Assembly: GCA_963851085.1 (NCBI GenBank) | Contig: CAWKNX010000002.1 | Location: forward strand, 185,388-249,387 | Reading direction: 5' to 3' | Length of the DNA stretch: 64,000 bases | Origin: DATFVJ01 sp963851085 | GTDB taxonomy: Bacteria; Actinomycetota; Actinomycetes; Streptosporangiales; Streptosporangiaceae | Shown: piece after piece, positions 53,366 through 62,595 of the stretch | Position numbering within the stretch: the first letter of the stretch is position 1 | Layout of the letters: each line of letters opens with the position of its first letter | Made by a program: the position numbers and the translations under genes | The notes under the pieces: model-generated | Database searches by the model: none | Told to the model about the DNA's origin: nothing | Seen by the model: only the letters and a program-made list of their open reading frames with translations

Positions 53366-54949
53366 GTGCAGCTCGAGCTGAGGGGCATCACCAAGCGCTT
53401 CGGCAGTCTCGTCGCCAACGACCACATCGACCTGACGGTTGCTCCCGGCCAGATCCACGCTCTCCTCGGCGAGAACGGCGCGGGCAAGACCACGCTGATG
53501 AACGTGCTTTACGGCCTCATGCGCGCCGACGAGGGTGAGATCCTCATCGACGGCCAGCCGGCCGAGTTCCATTCGCCAAAGGACGCGCTCGGCGCTGGCA
53601 TCGGCATGGTGCACCAGCACTTCATGCTCGTGCCGGTGTTCACGGTCGCAGAGAACGTCACCCTCGGCATGGAACGGACCCGCGCCCTGGGCCTGCTCGA
53701 CCGGCGCAGGACGCACCGCGAGGTGCAGGAGCTGTCCAGGCGTTACGGCCTGGATGTCGACCCGGACGCCTACATCGAGAATCTTCCTGTCGGCGTGCAG
53801 CAACGGGTGGAGATCGTCAAAGCCTTGATCCGCGAGGCGAACGTGCTCATTCTCGACGAGCCGACCTCGGTGCTCACCCCCGGCGAAACCGAGGACCTTT
53901 TCCGCATCATGCGGGAGCTCCGCGCCGGTGGCCGGTCGCTCATTTTCATCTCCCACAAGCTGAAGGAGGTCCAGACGATCGCCGACACGATCACGGTCAT
54001 CCGCCGGGGGAAGGTTGTCGGCGAGCGCCCGCCCGCGGCGAGCGATCAGGAACTCGCGACGTTGATGGTGGGCCGGGCGGTCGAACTCCAGGTACGCAAG
54101 ACCCCGGCCAGGCCCGGTGCGGTGGCGCTCGACGTGAGCGGGCTCACCGTCTACGACGACCGGGGGCAGGTCGCCGTGAAGGACCTGTCACTGCAGGTGC
54201 GCTCCGGGGAGATCCTTGGTATCGCCGGCGTGCAGGGAAACGGGCAGACCGAACTTTGCGAGGCGCTGATGGGCCTGCGGCAGGCCGCGGCGGGGTCGGT
54301 GCGGCTCGACAGCCAGGACGTCAGCCACGCCGCCCCGCAGCATCGGCTGCGTGCCGGGATGGGCTATGTGCCCGAGGACCGGCAGGAGGACGGGCTCATC
54401 GCGGACTTTCCCGTCGCCGACAACCTCGTCCTCGACGTCTACGACCGGCAGCCGTTCGCCAAGGGCATCGCCCTCGACCTCGACGCGATCCGCGCCGCGG
54501 CCGTCAGCAAGGTCGCCGAGTTCGACATACGGACCACGTCCATCGCCACGCCTGTCGGCACCCTGTCCGGCGGCAACCAGCAAAAAGTCATCCTGGCCAG
54601 GGAGATCGGGCGCAAGATTGAGTTGCTCGTAGCCAGTCAGCCCACCCGCGGCCTGGATGTCGGATCCATCGAATTCGTGCACCGCAGAATCGTCGAGGAG
54701 CGCGACAAGGGCATCGCCGTGCTGATGGTGTCGTCGGAACTCGAGGAGATCTACACCCTGGCCGACCGGATCGCCGTCATGTACGAGGGCCGGATCATCG
54801 GCTTCCGCCCGCCGACCGTCTCCCGCGAGGAACTCGGCCTGCTGATGGCCGGCATCGAACCGGACGGGCAGCCGGGTCCGGAGGCCGCCGCGCCGGCCGA
54901 CGAACCTGGTCCGGAGCATGGCAGCCAGGACCCGGCGGAGCCGACATGA
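53366..54949 (+). CDS. Nucleoside ABC importer ATPase (two ATPase domains)
   Basis: 527 residues. Domain 1: Walker A LLGENGAGKTTLMNVLYGL, GMVHQHFMLVPVFTVAENV, atypical signature NLPVGVQQRVEIVKALIRE, Walker B VLILDEPTSVLTPGE. Domain 2: degenerate Walker A IAGVQGNGQTELCEALMGL, GYVPEDRQEDGLI, signature LSGGNQQKVILAREIG and LLVASQPTRGLDVGS. This layout is that of YufO/NupO-type nucleoside ATPases. Start GTG 53366 follows GGGAGGGAGGCGCCG. Overlaps the first permease (ATGA at 54946). Confidence 0.95.
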   Translation: MQLELRGITKRFGSLVANDHIDLTVAPGQIHALLGENGAGKTTLMNVLYGLMRADEGEILIDGQPAEFHSPKDALGAGIGMVHQHFMLVPVFTVAENVTLGMERTRALGLLDRRRTHREVQELSRRYGLDVDPDAYIENLPVGVQQRVEIVKALIREANVLILDEPTSVLTPGETEDLFRIMRELRAGGRSLIFISHKLKEVQTIADTITVIRRGKVVGERPPAASDQELATLMVGRAVELQVRKTPARPGAVALDVSGLTVYDDRGQVAVKDLSLQVRSGEILGIAGVQGNGQTELCEALMGLRQAAAGSVRLDSQDVSHAAPQHRLRAGMGYVPEDRQEDGLIADFPVADNLVLDVYDRQPFAKGIALDLDAIRAAAVSKVAEFDIRTTSIATPVGTLSGGNQQKVILAREIGRKIELLVASQPTRGLDVGSIEFVHRRIVEERDKGIAVLMVSSELEEIYTLADRIAVMYEGRIIGFRPPTVSREELGLLMAGIEPDGQPGPEAAAPADEPGPEHGSQDPAEPT

Positions 54950-56280
54950 GCGAATCAACCCCGGCTCCGCCGGGGACGAACGAACCCGCCCAGCCCGCCG
55001 AGGACGAGCAACCGGAGCAACCGTCATTCGGCCGGACCGTCATCGACGCGATTCTCGAGGGCAACTCGGCGGTCGTCACCACGCTCGCCATCGTGGTCGC
55101 CATCGTTATCGGCGGCCTGCTGATCGCCTTCACCGATCCACCGGTTCTGCACGCGTGGAGCACCTTCTTCGCCGCGCCTGGCAACGCGATCGCCCAGGCG
55201 TGGGACGCCGCCTCGGCCGCCTATTCAGCGATGTTCGAGGGCGCGATCCTGAACCCGCATACGGTCTCGGCCGCCTTCCATGGCGGCGCGGTCAGTGCCG
55301 TGTTCGGCCCGCTGTCGGAGACCGCGGTGAACGCCACCCCGCTCATCCTCGCCGGGCTTTCCGTCGCCATCGCCTTCCGTGCCGGGCTGTTCAACATCGG
55401 CGCCAACGGCCAGTTCATCGGCGGCGCGCTCTTCGCCACCTGGCTGGGCTTCGGGATCAGCCTGCCACCCGTCATTCACGTCGTGGTCTGCGTGCTCGGC
55501 GCGTTCGCGGGCGGCGCGGCACTTGGCTGGATCGTGGGCGCGCTCAAGGCCTGGACGGGGGCACACGAGGTCATCGTCACGATCATGCTCAACTACGTGA
55601 TGATCTATTTCCTCGCCTGGATACTCGGCACGTCGGGGATGCAGCGGCCTGGCCGGACCGACCTGGTCAGCCCGTTCGTAGCCGGTGATGCGCAGTTCCC
55701 GCATCTGCTCGGCTCCAGCCTGCGGATCAACGTGGGTTTCCTGGTGGCGCTCGCGGCCGCCGTGGCCGTGTGGTGGCTGCTGACCCGAAGTACGACCGGT
55801 TTCGAATTCCGCGCTGTCGGCGCCAACCCGAGCGCGGCGCGGACCGCGGGGATGAGCGTGAACAGAAGCTGGATCCTCGTGATGGTCATCGCGGGCGGCC
55901 TGGCCGGGCTCGCGGCGTCCACAGTCATCTTGGGCACCGACTATGCCCTGAACTTCCAGAGCTACGGCACGTACGGCATCGACGCGATCACCGTGGCCCT
56001 CCTCGGGCGGTCCCGCCCACTGGGTACCGTGCTGGCCGCATTGCTCTTCGGCGCGCTGCACGCGGGCGGGGTTCAGATGCAGGCGGCCACCCAGACGCCA
56101 GTGGACATCGTCACCGTTATCCAGGCGCTCATCGTCCTGTTCGTGGCGGCGCCACCGCTCATCCGCGGCATGTTCCGGCTGCGCGAAGCCCGGGCCCGAG
56201 GGCCGGCCAGGTACTCGCCAAGGGGTGGAACGCATGACGACCCTCGTCGGGGCGGTCCACGCACCAGTCGCGGTCAGTAA
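54946..56280 (+). CDS. Nucleoside ABC importer permease 1
   Basis: 444 residues with about nine membrane helices (for example VVTTLAIVVAIVIGGLLIAF, IVTIMLNYVMIYFLAWILGT). It has the BPD_transp_2 features AFRAGLFNIGANGQFIGGAL and MSVNRSWILVMVIAGGLAGL. Starts ATG 54946, overlapping the ATPase stop (ATGA). An N-terminal tail rich in Pro/Glu precedes the first helix. Confidence 0.93.
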   Translation: MSESTPAPPGTNEPAQPAEDEQPEQPSFGRTVIDAILEGNSAVVTTLAIVVAIVIGGLLIAFTDPPVLHAWSTFFAAPGNAIAQAWDAASAAYSAMFEGAILNPHTVSAAFHGGAVSAVFGPLSETAVNATPLILAGLSVAIAFRAGLFNIGANGQFIGGALFATWLGFGISLPPVIHVVVCVLGAFAGGAALGWIVGALKAWTGAHEVIVTIMLNYVMIYFLAWILGTSGMQRPGRTDLVSPFVAGDAQFPHLLGSSLRINVGFLVALAAAVAVWWLLTRSTTGFEFRAVGANPSAARTAGMSVNRSWILVMVIAGGLAGLAASTVILGTDYALNFQSYGTYGIDAITVALLGRSRPLGTVLAALLFGALHAGGVQMQAATQTPVDIVTVIQALIVLFVAAPPLIRGMFRLREARARGPARYSPRGGTHDDPRRGGPRTSRGQ

Positions 56281-57505
56281 AAAAGCGCTGAGCGCGGGCG
56301 CGTTCATCCTGCTCGGCCTGATCGACATTTTCGTCTTCGGGCTGTTCTCGCATCACGGCGACGCCAGCTTCGCGCTGTCGCTCCCCAGCGCATCGGTCCA
56401 CGTGCCCACAGTGCACATCCCCGCGGCGCCTGTCGCGTATGCACTCGGTGCCATCTCGATCGCCCTCGGTATCCTGCGGGCGACCATCGAGTTCAGCAAG
56501 CGCGCCATGCGGTGGTCCATCGCCGTGGTGTTGATCGCGTTCGTGCTCTCACTGCTGCTGTGGGCGGACGCGGGCAGCGCCATCCCGCTGAACATGATCA
56601 ACCTGCTGCAGGGCACCGTGGTGCGATCGATCCCGCTGATCCTCGGCGCCCTGGCCGGGTGCATGTGCGAGCGCTCGGGCGTCATCAACATCAACATCGA
56701 AGGTCAGTTGCTGCTCGGTGCGTTCGCGGCGGCGGTCGTGGCGAGCGTTGCCGGGGTGCTGTGGGTCGGCCTCATCGCCGGGTCGCTGGCCGGGGGCCTG
56801 ATCGCCGCGCTGCTTGCCGTGTTCGCGATCCGCTATCTGGTCGACCAGATCATCCTCGGCGTCGTGCTCAACGTCTTCGTCACCGGGCTCACCGGTTATC
56901 TCTACGACCGGGCCCTCGTTCCCTACGAGAACACGCTGAACTCGCCTGCGACCTTCAACGCCATCAAGATCCCGGTCCTGGGCGACATTCCGATCATCGG
57001 CCCGATTTTCTTCGACTCGACGATCTTCCTTTACATCACCTACGTCACCATCATCCTCGTCCAGGTCAGCCTGTTCCACACGAAGTGGGGCCTGCACGTT
57101 CGTGCGGTGGGCGAGCACCCGACCGCCGCGGACACGGTCGGCATCCGGGTCCGCTTCAACCGCTACCGCAACGTCATCCTGGGCGGCCTGATCGCCGGCA
57201 TCGGCGGCGCCTACCTGACGATCGGATCGGTGGGTGCGTTCGGCAAGGACATCTCGTCGGGGAAGGGCTACATCGCCCTGGCCGCCATGATCTTCGGCCG
57301 GTGGACACCACTGGGCTCTGTGGGTGCCGCGCTGATCTTCGGCTTCACGGACGCGCTCCAGAGCATCCTGTCGACCCTCAACGTCCCGATCCCGTCCAAC
57401 ATCCTGCTGATGGCCCCGTACGTCGCGACGATCGTCGCCGTGGCCGGCCTGGTCGGGCGGGTCAGGCCGCCCAAGGCCGACGGCAAGCCCTACGTCAAGC
57501 AGTGA
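56234..57505 (+). CDS. Nucleoside ABC importer permease 2
   Basis: 423 residues with many membrane helices. Family motifs include IPLILGALAGCMCERSGVIN, INIEGQLLLGAFAAAVVASV and YRNVILGGLIAGIGGAYLTI, matching BPD_transp_2 proteins of nucleoside importers. It forms the channel with permease 1. The ATG at 56234 (GGGGTGGAACGC upstream) lies inside the last 47 bases of permease 1. The ATG at 56225 is an alternative. Confidence 0.93.
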   Translation: MTTLVGAVHAPVAVSKKALSAGAFILLGLIDIFVFGLFSHHGDASFALSLPSASVHVPTVHIPAAPVAYALGAISIALGILRATIEFSKRAMRWSIAVVLIAFVLSLLLWADAGSAIPLNMINLLQGTVVRSIPLILGALAGCMCERSGVININIEGQLLLGAFAAAVVASVAGVLWVGLIAGSLAGGLIAALLAVFAIRYLVDQIILGVVLNVFVTGLTGYLYDRALVPYENTLNSPATFNAIKIPVLGDIPIIGPIFFDSTIFLYITYVTIILVQVSLFHTKWGLHVRAVGEHPTAADTVGIRVRFNRYRNVILGGLIAGIGGAYLTIGSVGAFGKDISSGKGYIALAAMIFGRWTPLGSVGAALIFGFTDALQSILSTLNVPIPSNILLMAPYVATIVAVAGLVGRVRPPKADGKPYVKQ

Positions 57506-57517
57506 CCCGCCACTGAC

Positions 57518-59446
57518 GTGATCCCCGACGACCCCGCGCCCCACAACCCCGCGCCCCACAACCCCGCGCCTGACGACTCGGAGCCGCGTGGCGCCACGCA
57601 CCCGGGCGTCCCCGTCCCAGGCAATGCCGCCCCAGGCAGTGCCGCCCCAGGCAGTGCCGCCCCAGGCGGCGCCGCGGCTGGTGGGCCCGCATCCGGCGCT
57701 GCGATCCCCGCTGATCTCCGTGACCGGGTTACTGCGTGGGCCTCGGATGACCCGGATCCAGCCGACCGGGCCGAGTTGCTCGCGCTGCTCGGCGACGCGA
57801 GCCCAGCAGCCGCAACGGAACTCGCCGACCGCTTCGCCACCACGCTGCAGTTCGGGACCGCCGGGCTCCGTGGCGTGGTAGCGGCAGGCCCGAACCGGAT
57901 GAACCGCGCCGTCGTCCGCAGCGCGACCGCCGCTGTCGCGGGATGGCTGCGGGAACGCGTGCCGGGGGCGGCCGAGGCGGGCGTGGTCGTGGGCTGCGAC
58001 GCGCGGCACCGCTCGGACGAGTTCACCGACGAGGCGGCCGGAGTGCTCGCAGCAGCGGGAGTCCGGGTGCACCTGCTGCCGCACCGGCGCCCCACGCCGC
58101 TGCTTGCCTTTGCCGTGCGGCATCTTTCCGCCGCCGCCGGGATCATGATCACAGCGAGCCACAACCCGCCCGCGGACAACGGCTACAAGCTGTACCTCGG
58201 CGACGGTGCGCAGATCGTGCCGCCCGCCGACACCGAAATCGAGGCCCGCATTCGCGCCCTAGGGCCTGTGTCACAGATCCCGCGCGCCCCGGCCGGCAGC
58301 CCGCTGATCAGCCACCACGGCGCCGAGGTGGCCGCGGCCTATCTCGACGCGATCATCCGGGTCTCGGCCGCCCAGACCGGCCCCGCCGCTCAAACCGGCC
58401 TGGTCTTCCAGGCCGGCGCGGTCACGCCGGGCGGTGCGGCTGATCTGCGGGTCGTGTACACCCCGCTGCACGGAGTGGCGGGTGATCTCGCGGTGGAGGC
58501 GATCAGGCGGGCCGGCTTTCCGTCCCCGCTCGTCGTCGCCGCCCAGGCCGAGCCGGACCCAGACTTCCCGACCGTCACCTTTCCCAATCCGGAGCAGCCG
58601 GGCGCGCTCGACCTGGCAATAGGCGACGCCCGCCGGGCCGGCGCGGATCTCGTGCTCGCCAACGACCCGGACGGTGACCGCCTCGCCGTCGCCGTGCCAG
58701 ACCTGGCCACCGACGGTGGCTGGAGAGTACTGACCGGGGATCAGCTTGGCGCGCTGCTCGGCGGCTACGTGCTGGAGCAGACCTCGGGCGAGCCCGACCC
58801 GCGGGCCAGGCTCGTCGTGTCGACGGTCGTCTCGTCGACGCTGCTCTCGCGGATCGCGGCCGCGGCCGGTGCCCGCTATGCCGAGACGCTCACCGGCTTC
58901 AAGTGGATCGTCCGCGGCGGCGAGCGCCAGCCAGGCAGCCGCTTCGTTTTCGGCTACGAGGAAGCGCTGGGCTACGTGATCGGCGACGTGGTACGCGACA
59001 AGGATGGCATCGGCGCCGCGCTGGCCGTTCTTGGCCTCGCGGCGGCCGCCAAGTCCGCGGGCGAATCCCTGCTCGACCGGTACGACGCGATCGAGATGAC
59101 GCACGGCGTGCACCTGACCGCGCAGCTCACGCTGCAAACGCACGCCGCGGCGGGCGCCATCGCGCGGCTGCGCGCTGCTCCGCCGGCCATGCTGGGCGAT
59201 GCGCCGGTGACCTCGGTGACCGACCTGGCGCGGGGCGACGGCGGACTGCCGCCCGCCGACGTCGTCACCTACCGGCTCGAAGGCGCGCGGGTGGTCGTGC
59301 GCCCCAGCGGCACCGAGCCCAAGCTCAAGGTCTACCTCGAGGTTGTCGAGCCGGTCAGCGGCACCGGCCTCGCGGCCGCGCGCGCGGCGGCCGCTGACCG
59401 GCTCGGCGCGCTGCGGAACTCTGCTGCCGCTCTGATCACCGGCTAA
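57518..59446 (+). CDS. Phosphosugar mutase (phosphopentomutase/phosphoglucomutase-like)
   Basis: 642 residues. The four alpha-D-phosphohexomutase active-site loops are present: phosphoserine loop IMITASHNPPADNGYK, metal loop LANDPDGDRLAVAV, sugar loop FGYEEALGYVIGD and phosphate loop VVVRPSGTEPKLKVYLEV. The long (type 2) form in this position beside nucleoside genes probably acts on ribose or deoxyribose 1-phosphate. The first about 60 residues are Pro/Ala repeats (APHNPAPHNPAP, AAPGSAAPGSAAPGG). Start GTG 57518, 12 bases after the permease stop. Confidence 0.92.
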   Translation: MIPDDPAPHNPAPHNPAPDDSEPRGATHPGVPVPGNAAPGSAAPGSAAPGGAAAGGPASGAAIPADLRDRVTAWASDDPDPADRAELLALLGDASPAAATELADRFATTLQFGTAGLRGVVAAGPNRMNRAVVRSATAAVAGWLRERVPGAAEAGVVVGCDARHRSDEFTDEAAGVLAAAGVRVHLLPHRRPTPLLAFAVRHLSAAAGIMITASHNPPADNGYKLYLGDGAQIVPPADTEIEARIRALGPVSQIPRAPAGSPLISHHGAEVAAAYLDAIIRVSAAQTGPAAQTGLVFQAGAVTPGGAADLRVVYTPLHGVAGDLAVEAIRRAGFPSPLVVAAQAEPDPDFPTVTFPNPEQPGALDLAIGDARRAGADLVLANDPDGDRLAVAVPDLATDGGWRVLTGDQLGALLGGYVLEQTSGEPDPRARLVVSTVVSSTLLSRIAAAAGARYAETLTGFKWIVRGGERQPGSRFVFGYEEALGYVIGDVVRDKDGIGAALAVLGLAAAAKSAGESLLDRYDAIEMTHGVHLTAQLTLQTHAAAGAIARLRAAPPAMLGDAPVTSVTDLARGDGGLPPADVVTYRLEGARVVVRPSGTEPKLKVYLEVVEPVSGTGLAAARAAAADRLGALRNSAAALITG

Positions 59447-59539
59447 GACGCCTGCAGCGCGAGCAGCGAGCCGCAGCCGCAGCCCAGCAGGCCCGGCGGG
59501 AACAACAATATGCGGCAGCCCGGCAAAGGCGCATGACGA

Positions 59540-59767
59540 ACTGGCCCGGACCCGGAGAGCGCCTGGGCCGACGCCGAACGGCTGATCAACACCAAGCCGC
59601 AAGGCCACTACGACGCGGCCGTCACCCTGCACAGGGACCTGCACGAGCTCGCACAGCGCGAGGATCGGGCCCAGGAGTTCGCGCGACGCTTCACGGCGCT
59701 GCGCGAAGCGCACCTCCGCAAGCCCAGCCTCATCGCCCGGTTCGACCGAGCCGGGCTCACGGTTTGA
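59540..59767 (+). pseudogene. C-terminal fragment of a SWIM zinc-finger protein
   Basis: One frame reads AWADAERLINTKPQGHYDAA, VTLHRDLHELAQREDRAQEF, ARRFTALREAHLRKPSLIAR, FDRAGLTV to a TGA. That is the typical end of actinobacterial SWIM zinc-finger proteins. A TGA at 59534-59536 closes the frame upstream and the SWIM zinc motif is missing, so only the last about 75 residues survive. It marks a junction where DNA has been lost after the mutase gene. Confidence 0.6.
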
Positions 59768-60047
59768 TGCGTACCCACTGCGGATTTCGGGCAGGCGGCC
59801 GCGCCCGCGGGCCCGGTTGGTAGCGCCGGGCCGCGGGTTGCGCCTGTCCCGCTCGAGAATAGGTTTCGCTGGATGACCTGCGGCTCCTCCAGGCGTCAGG
59901 CGGCTCGCGGGTATTGGTTGATCAAGCCGCCCCGGATGGGCATTCGGCCGATCCGTTCGGCGTCGAGGTTGGGCCGCCCGAATGCTCAACTGGCTGGTCA
60001 CCGACGCTGCCGCCTTGATGGGCCCGCAGTGATGGTTGGCTGGCCGG
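59768..60047. other. Intergenic debris
   Basis: About 280 bases between the SWIM fragment and the transposase stub. No gene or repeat is recognisable. Composition is mixed, as expected for accumulated insertion scars. Confidence 0.35.
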
Positions 60048-60221
60048 ATGCTGCTGAAGATCGTCTACTTGCTGACGCGCTGGGTCCTCGGCCTGGCCGT
60101 CCTGGTGTTCCGTGGCGACCGGGCGAAGGATGCTGAGCTGCTGGTGGTGCGCCACGAGGCGCTGTTGTCCCGAATGGAGGTGGAAGACCTTCGTCTCCTT
60201 GCCGTCGCAGCGGTGGGGTGA
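60048..60221 (+). pseudogene. Transposase/integrase N-terminal stub
   Basis: 57 residues: MLLKIVYLLTRWVLGLAVLV, then FRGDRAKDAELLVVRHEALL, then a few unrelated codons and a stop. The hydrophobic start followed by DRAKDAELLVxRHE is the opening of a common actinobacterial family of integrase-core transposases of roughly 350 residues. The DDE core is missing. A remnant only. Confidence 0.65.
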
Positions 60222-60411
60222 AGCTGGAGGCAGCCTGATCCGCGGGTCGGCGGAGATGGCGGGAGCAGCCTCGACAAAGTCGCGTCGTCCCGGCACTGCC
60301 GGATGGGGCGGGCGCGGTGAGCAAGACGGGAAGGTATACGTGAGAAACCGGTGTTGTTACGCCTCTTGAAGCTCGGCCAGCTCTAACCCGGTGGATTCGG
60401 GCTGGTTCGCG

Positions 60412-61464
60412 GTGCGTGCCCGCCAGGCCATGGCGGGAACTTCAGGCTGGGTCTCACCAGCTTGGGTCTGGAGGCCACGGTGAAGGACTGCGGCGTAGCC
60501 GTGGCGAGGCCGCAGGGGCAGAGCCGGGTGCCTAACCCGTTGATCGGACGGCAGTGAACGTGGGAACCATCCGTGTTCGTTCCACGCGCCCCCTTCGGCC
60601 AGAGGGGCTGGGGCGGGGATAGGCGCGACGCCTGCCGAAGGCGCGGGTGGGGCGGAGCCGCCGTAGTACTCCGGGCGCGGGAAAGCCGCGTGCATGGGGA
60701 AGGGCGGCAGCGTGTCAGTCAGGGAGGGAAAGTAATGTCCGAAGATGCGCCGGTGAATACCGGCGTCGTGTCCTGGCCGGATCCGTATTCGGCTGGTGTC
60801 GCGGTACGGAGTATGCAGACCAAACTGCACCTGTGGGCGGCCCGGGATGCGGGCCGCCGTTTCGGTGATCTGTTCAACCTCGTCTATGATCCGGCGTTCT
60901 TGGTGGTCGCGTGGGAACGCGTGGCTGCGAACAAGGGCGCCAGCACTCCGGGAATTGATAAGGCCACTGCGGCCGGTGTCGAGGCCCGGGATGGGGTGAT
61001 CGGGCTGCTGGGCTGTATCCGGGAGGAGCTGAAGTCTGGCTCTTTCCGGCCGGTGGAAGTGCGGCGGGTTTTGATACCGAAGAGCAACGGGAAACTCCGG
61101 AAGCTCGGTATTCCTACCCTCGCTGACCGGGTGGTCCAGGCCAGCCTTAAGCTGGTGCTGGAGCCCATTTTCGAGGCGGATTTCAAGCCGTGCTCATATG
61201 GGTTCCGGCCGAACCGGCGCGCGCAGGACGCGATCTCTGAGATCCACAACCTTGCATCCAGGCCCCGCAATTACCAGTGGGTCCTGGAAGCCGACATCAA
61301 AGCCTGCTTCGATGAAATCTCGCATACGGCGTTGATGGACCGGGTGCGGGTGCGGGTCAAGGACAAGCGGGTGTGCGCGCTGGTGAAGGCGTTCCTGAAA
61401 GCCGGGGTAATGACTGAACTCGGCGACCGGGAAGAAACTCACACCGGCACCCCGCAAGGCGGGT
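60412..61464 (+). mobile_element. Group II intron, 3' part interrupted
   Basis: The intron's 5' end is probably the GTGCG at 60412 (GTGCGTGCCCGCCAGGCCAT), the conserved group II start, followed by about 320 bases of structured, gene-free RNA (domains I-III and the arm of IV) leading into the reverse-transcriptase gene at 60735. The reading frame of that protein is lost at about 61465, where the palindromic end of the tyrosine-recombinase element begins. Domains V and VI and the 3' exon are not in the window. Confidence 0.75.
60735..61464 (+). pseudogene. ltrA: Group II intron reverse transcriptase/maturase, truncated
   Basis: About 243 residues from ATG 60735 (after AGGGAGGG). RT blocks: RFGDLFNLVYDPAFLVVAWE, NKGASTPGIDKATAAGVE, VRRVLIPKSNGKLRKLGIPT, RVVQASLKLVLEPIFEADF, CSYGFRPNRRAQDAISEIH, VLEADIKACFDEISHTALMD and GTPQGG. 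The protein is cut exactly after TPQGG, before the YADD active-site block, maturase and HNH domains. Full proteins have about 420 or more residues. Non-functional as it stands. Confidence 0.9.
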
Positions 61465-61574
61465 TATGCGCAGCTGCGCATAACCCGCCTTATGAGCAGT
61501 GCCGGGTTATGCGCAGCGCTGGCCTGCTGGCCCTGGTGACAGCGATGCTGGCGCTCGATCACTGCGCATAACCC
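61456..61574. repeat. Terminal repeat cluster of the recombinase element
   Basis: A perfect 36-base palindrome without spacer (61456-61491, centre 61473/61474; core TTATGCGCAGCTGCGCATAA). The 13-base motif GGGTTATGCGCAG occurs four times in alternating orientation: 61461-61473, 61474-61486 (inverted), 61504-61516 and 61562-61574 (inverted). The last two are separated by 45 bases. They lie between the cut reverse transcriptase and the end of the third recombinase gene, as expected for recombinase binding sites at the element's end. Confidence 0.85.
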
Positions 61575-61592
61575 TTCTTTGATGCTGAGGGC

Positions 61593-62595
61593 TCACAGGT
61601 TGGCGAGCCAGCTGAGCAGTCCGGGGTCGTGGTTCCATTCGGGCAGGTCGTCGGTGACGATGTCGTAGGCGGCTTCGAGAGCTTTGCGTTTGGCCTCGGT
61701 GGAGGCGCGAGCGTAGATATCGGTGGTGGCCAGCCCGGCGTGTCCGGGGATGTCGCGGATGTAGGGCAGCGGCACGCCTGCCTCGTAGAGGTGCATGGCC
61801 CTGCTATGTCGTAGTACGTGCGGGCTGAGGTCGGCGCTGGCAAGTGCCGGGTCGCCGGCCTGGGCCTGGTATTTGCCGATTATCCAGGCGATGCCGCCGC
61901 GGCTGAGCTTGCTGCCGTGCTGGCTGGCGAACAGCGGGTGGTCGTCGCGGCCGGGCTTGTCGAGGCCGTGCTCGACAAGGTAGGCATCCAGCAGCGCGGC
62001 GGTGTTGCCGCCGAGCGGGACGTGACGGATCTTGCGGCCCTTGCCGGTCAGCACGGCCAGGGCCGGGGGTTCAACGCGGATGTCGCGCACGGTGAGGTCG
62101 GCGAGCTCTGAGACCCTGGCGGCGGTGTCGTAGAGGGTGGCCAGCAGAGTCGCGTCACGGCGGCCCCGCCGGGTGGACCGGTCGGGCTGGGCGAGCAGAC
62201 GGCGGGTCTGCCCGGCAGTGAGGTGGTTCACGCCCGGCCGGGCCTTTTTCTTGGCGGGGACGGCGAGAATGTCCTGGCAGCCGGCCATCCGGGCAGGGTC
62301 CTGGGATTGCAGCCACCGGAAGAACGAGCTGATCGCTGCCAGGCGCTGGTTGCGGGTCGGGATGCTGTTGTGCCTGTTCGGCCTCCAGCCAGTTCAGGAA
62401 CCCGGTGATCGCGGCGGCGTCGATGAGGTCGAGGGTGAGCTTGTCGGGCGGGATGGATCTGCCGTCGCGGAAGAAGGCGATCAGCAGCTTGAAGGTGTCG
62501 CGGTAGGACGCGATCGTGTTCGGTGAGCAGCCGCGCAGCCCGGCCAGGTGCGATGTGAGGAAGCGGTGCAGGAAGACCGCGAAGTCAGTCGCCAT
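61593..62595 (-). pseudogene. Tyrosine recombinase, third of the trio, frameshifted
   Basis: About 334 residues over two frames. N-terminal SAM-like domain: MATDFAVFLHRFLTSHLAGL, RGCSPNTIASYRDTFKLLIA. After a shift at about 62376 (one inserted base near GAACAGGCAC) the frame continues NSIPTRNQRLAAISSFFRWL and then the catalytic domain: Arg in DTAARVSELADLT, HVLRHSRAMHL, GHAGLATTDIYARAS with the Tyr nucleophile. All active-site residues (R, H-x-x-R, H, Y) are present. Start ATG 62595. The indel may be a sequencing error. Confidence 0.82.
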
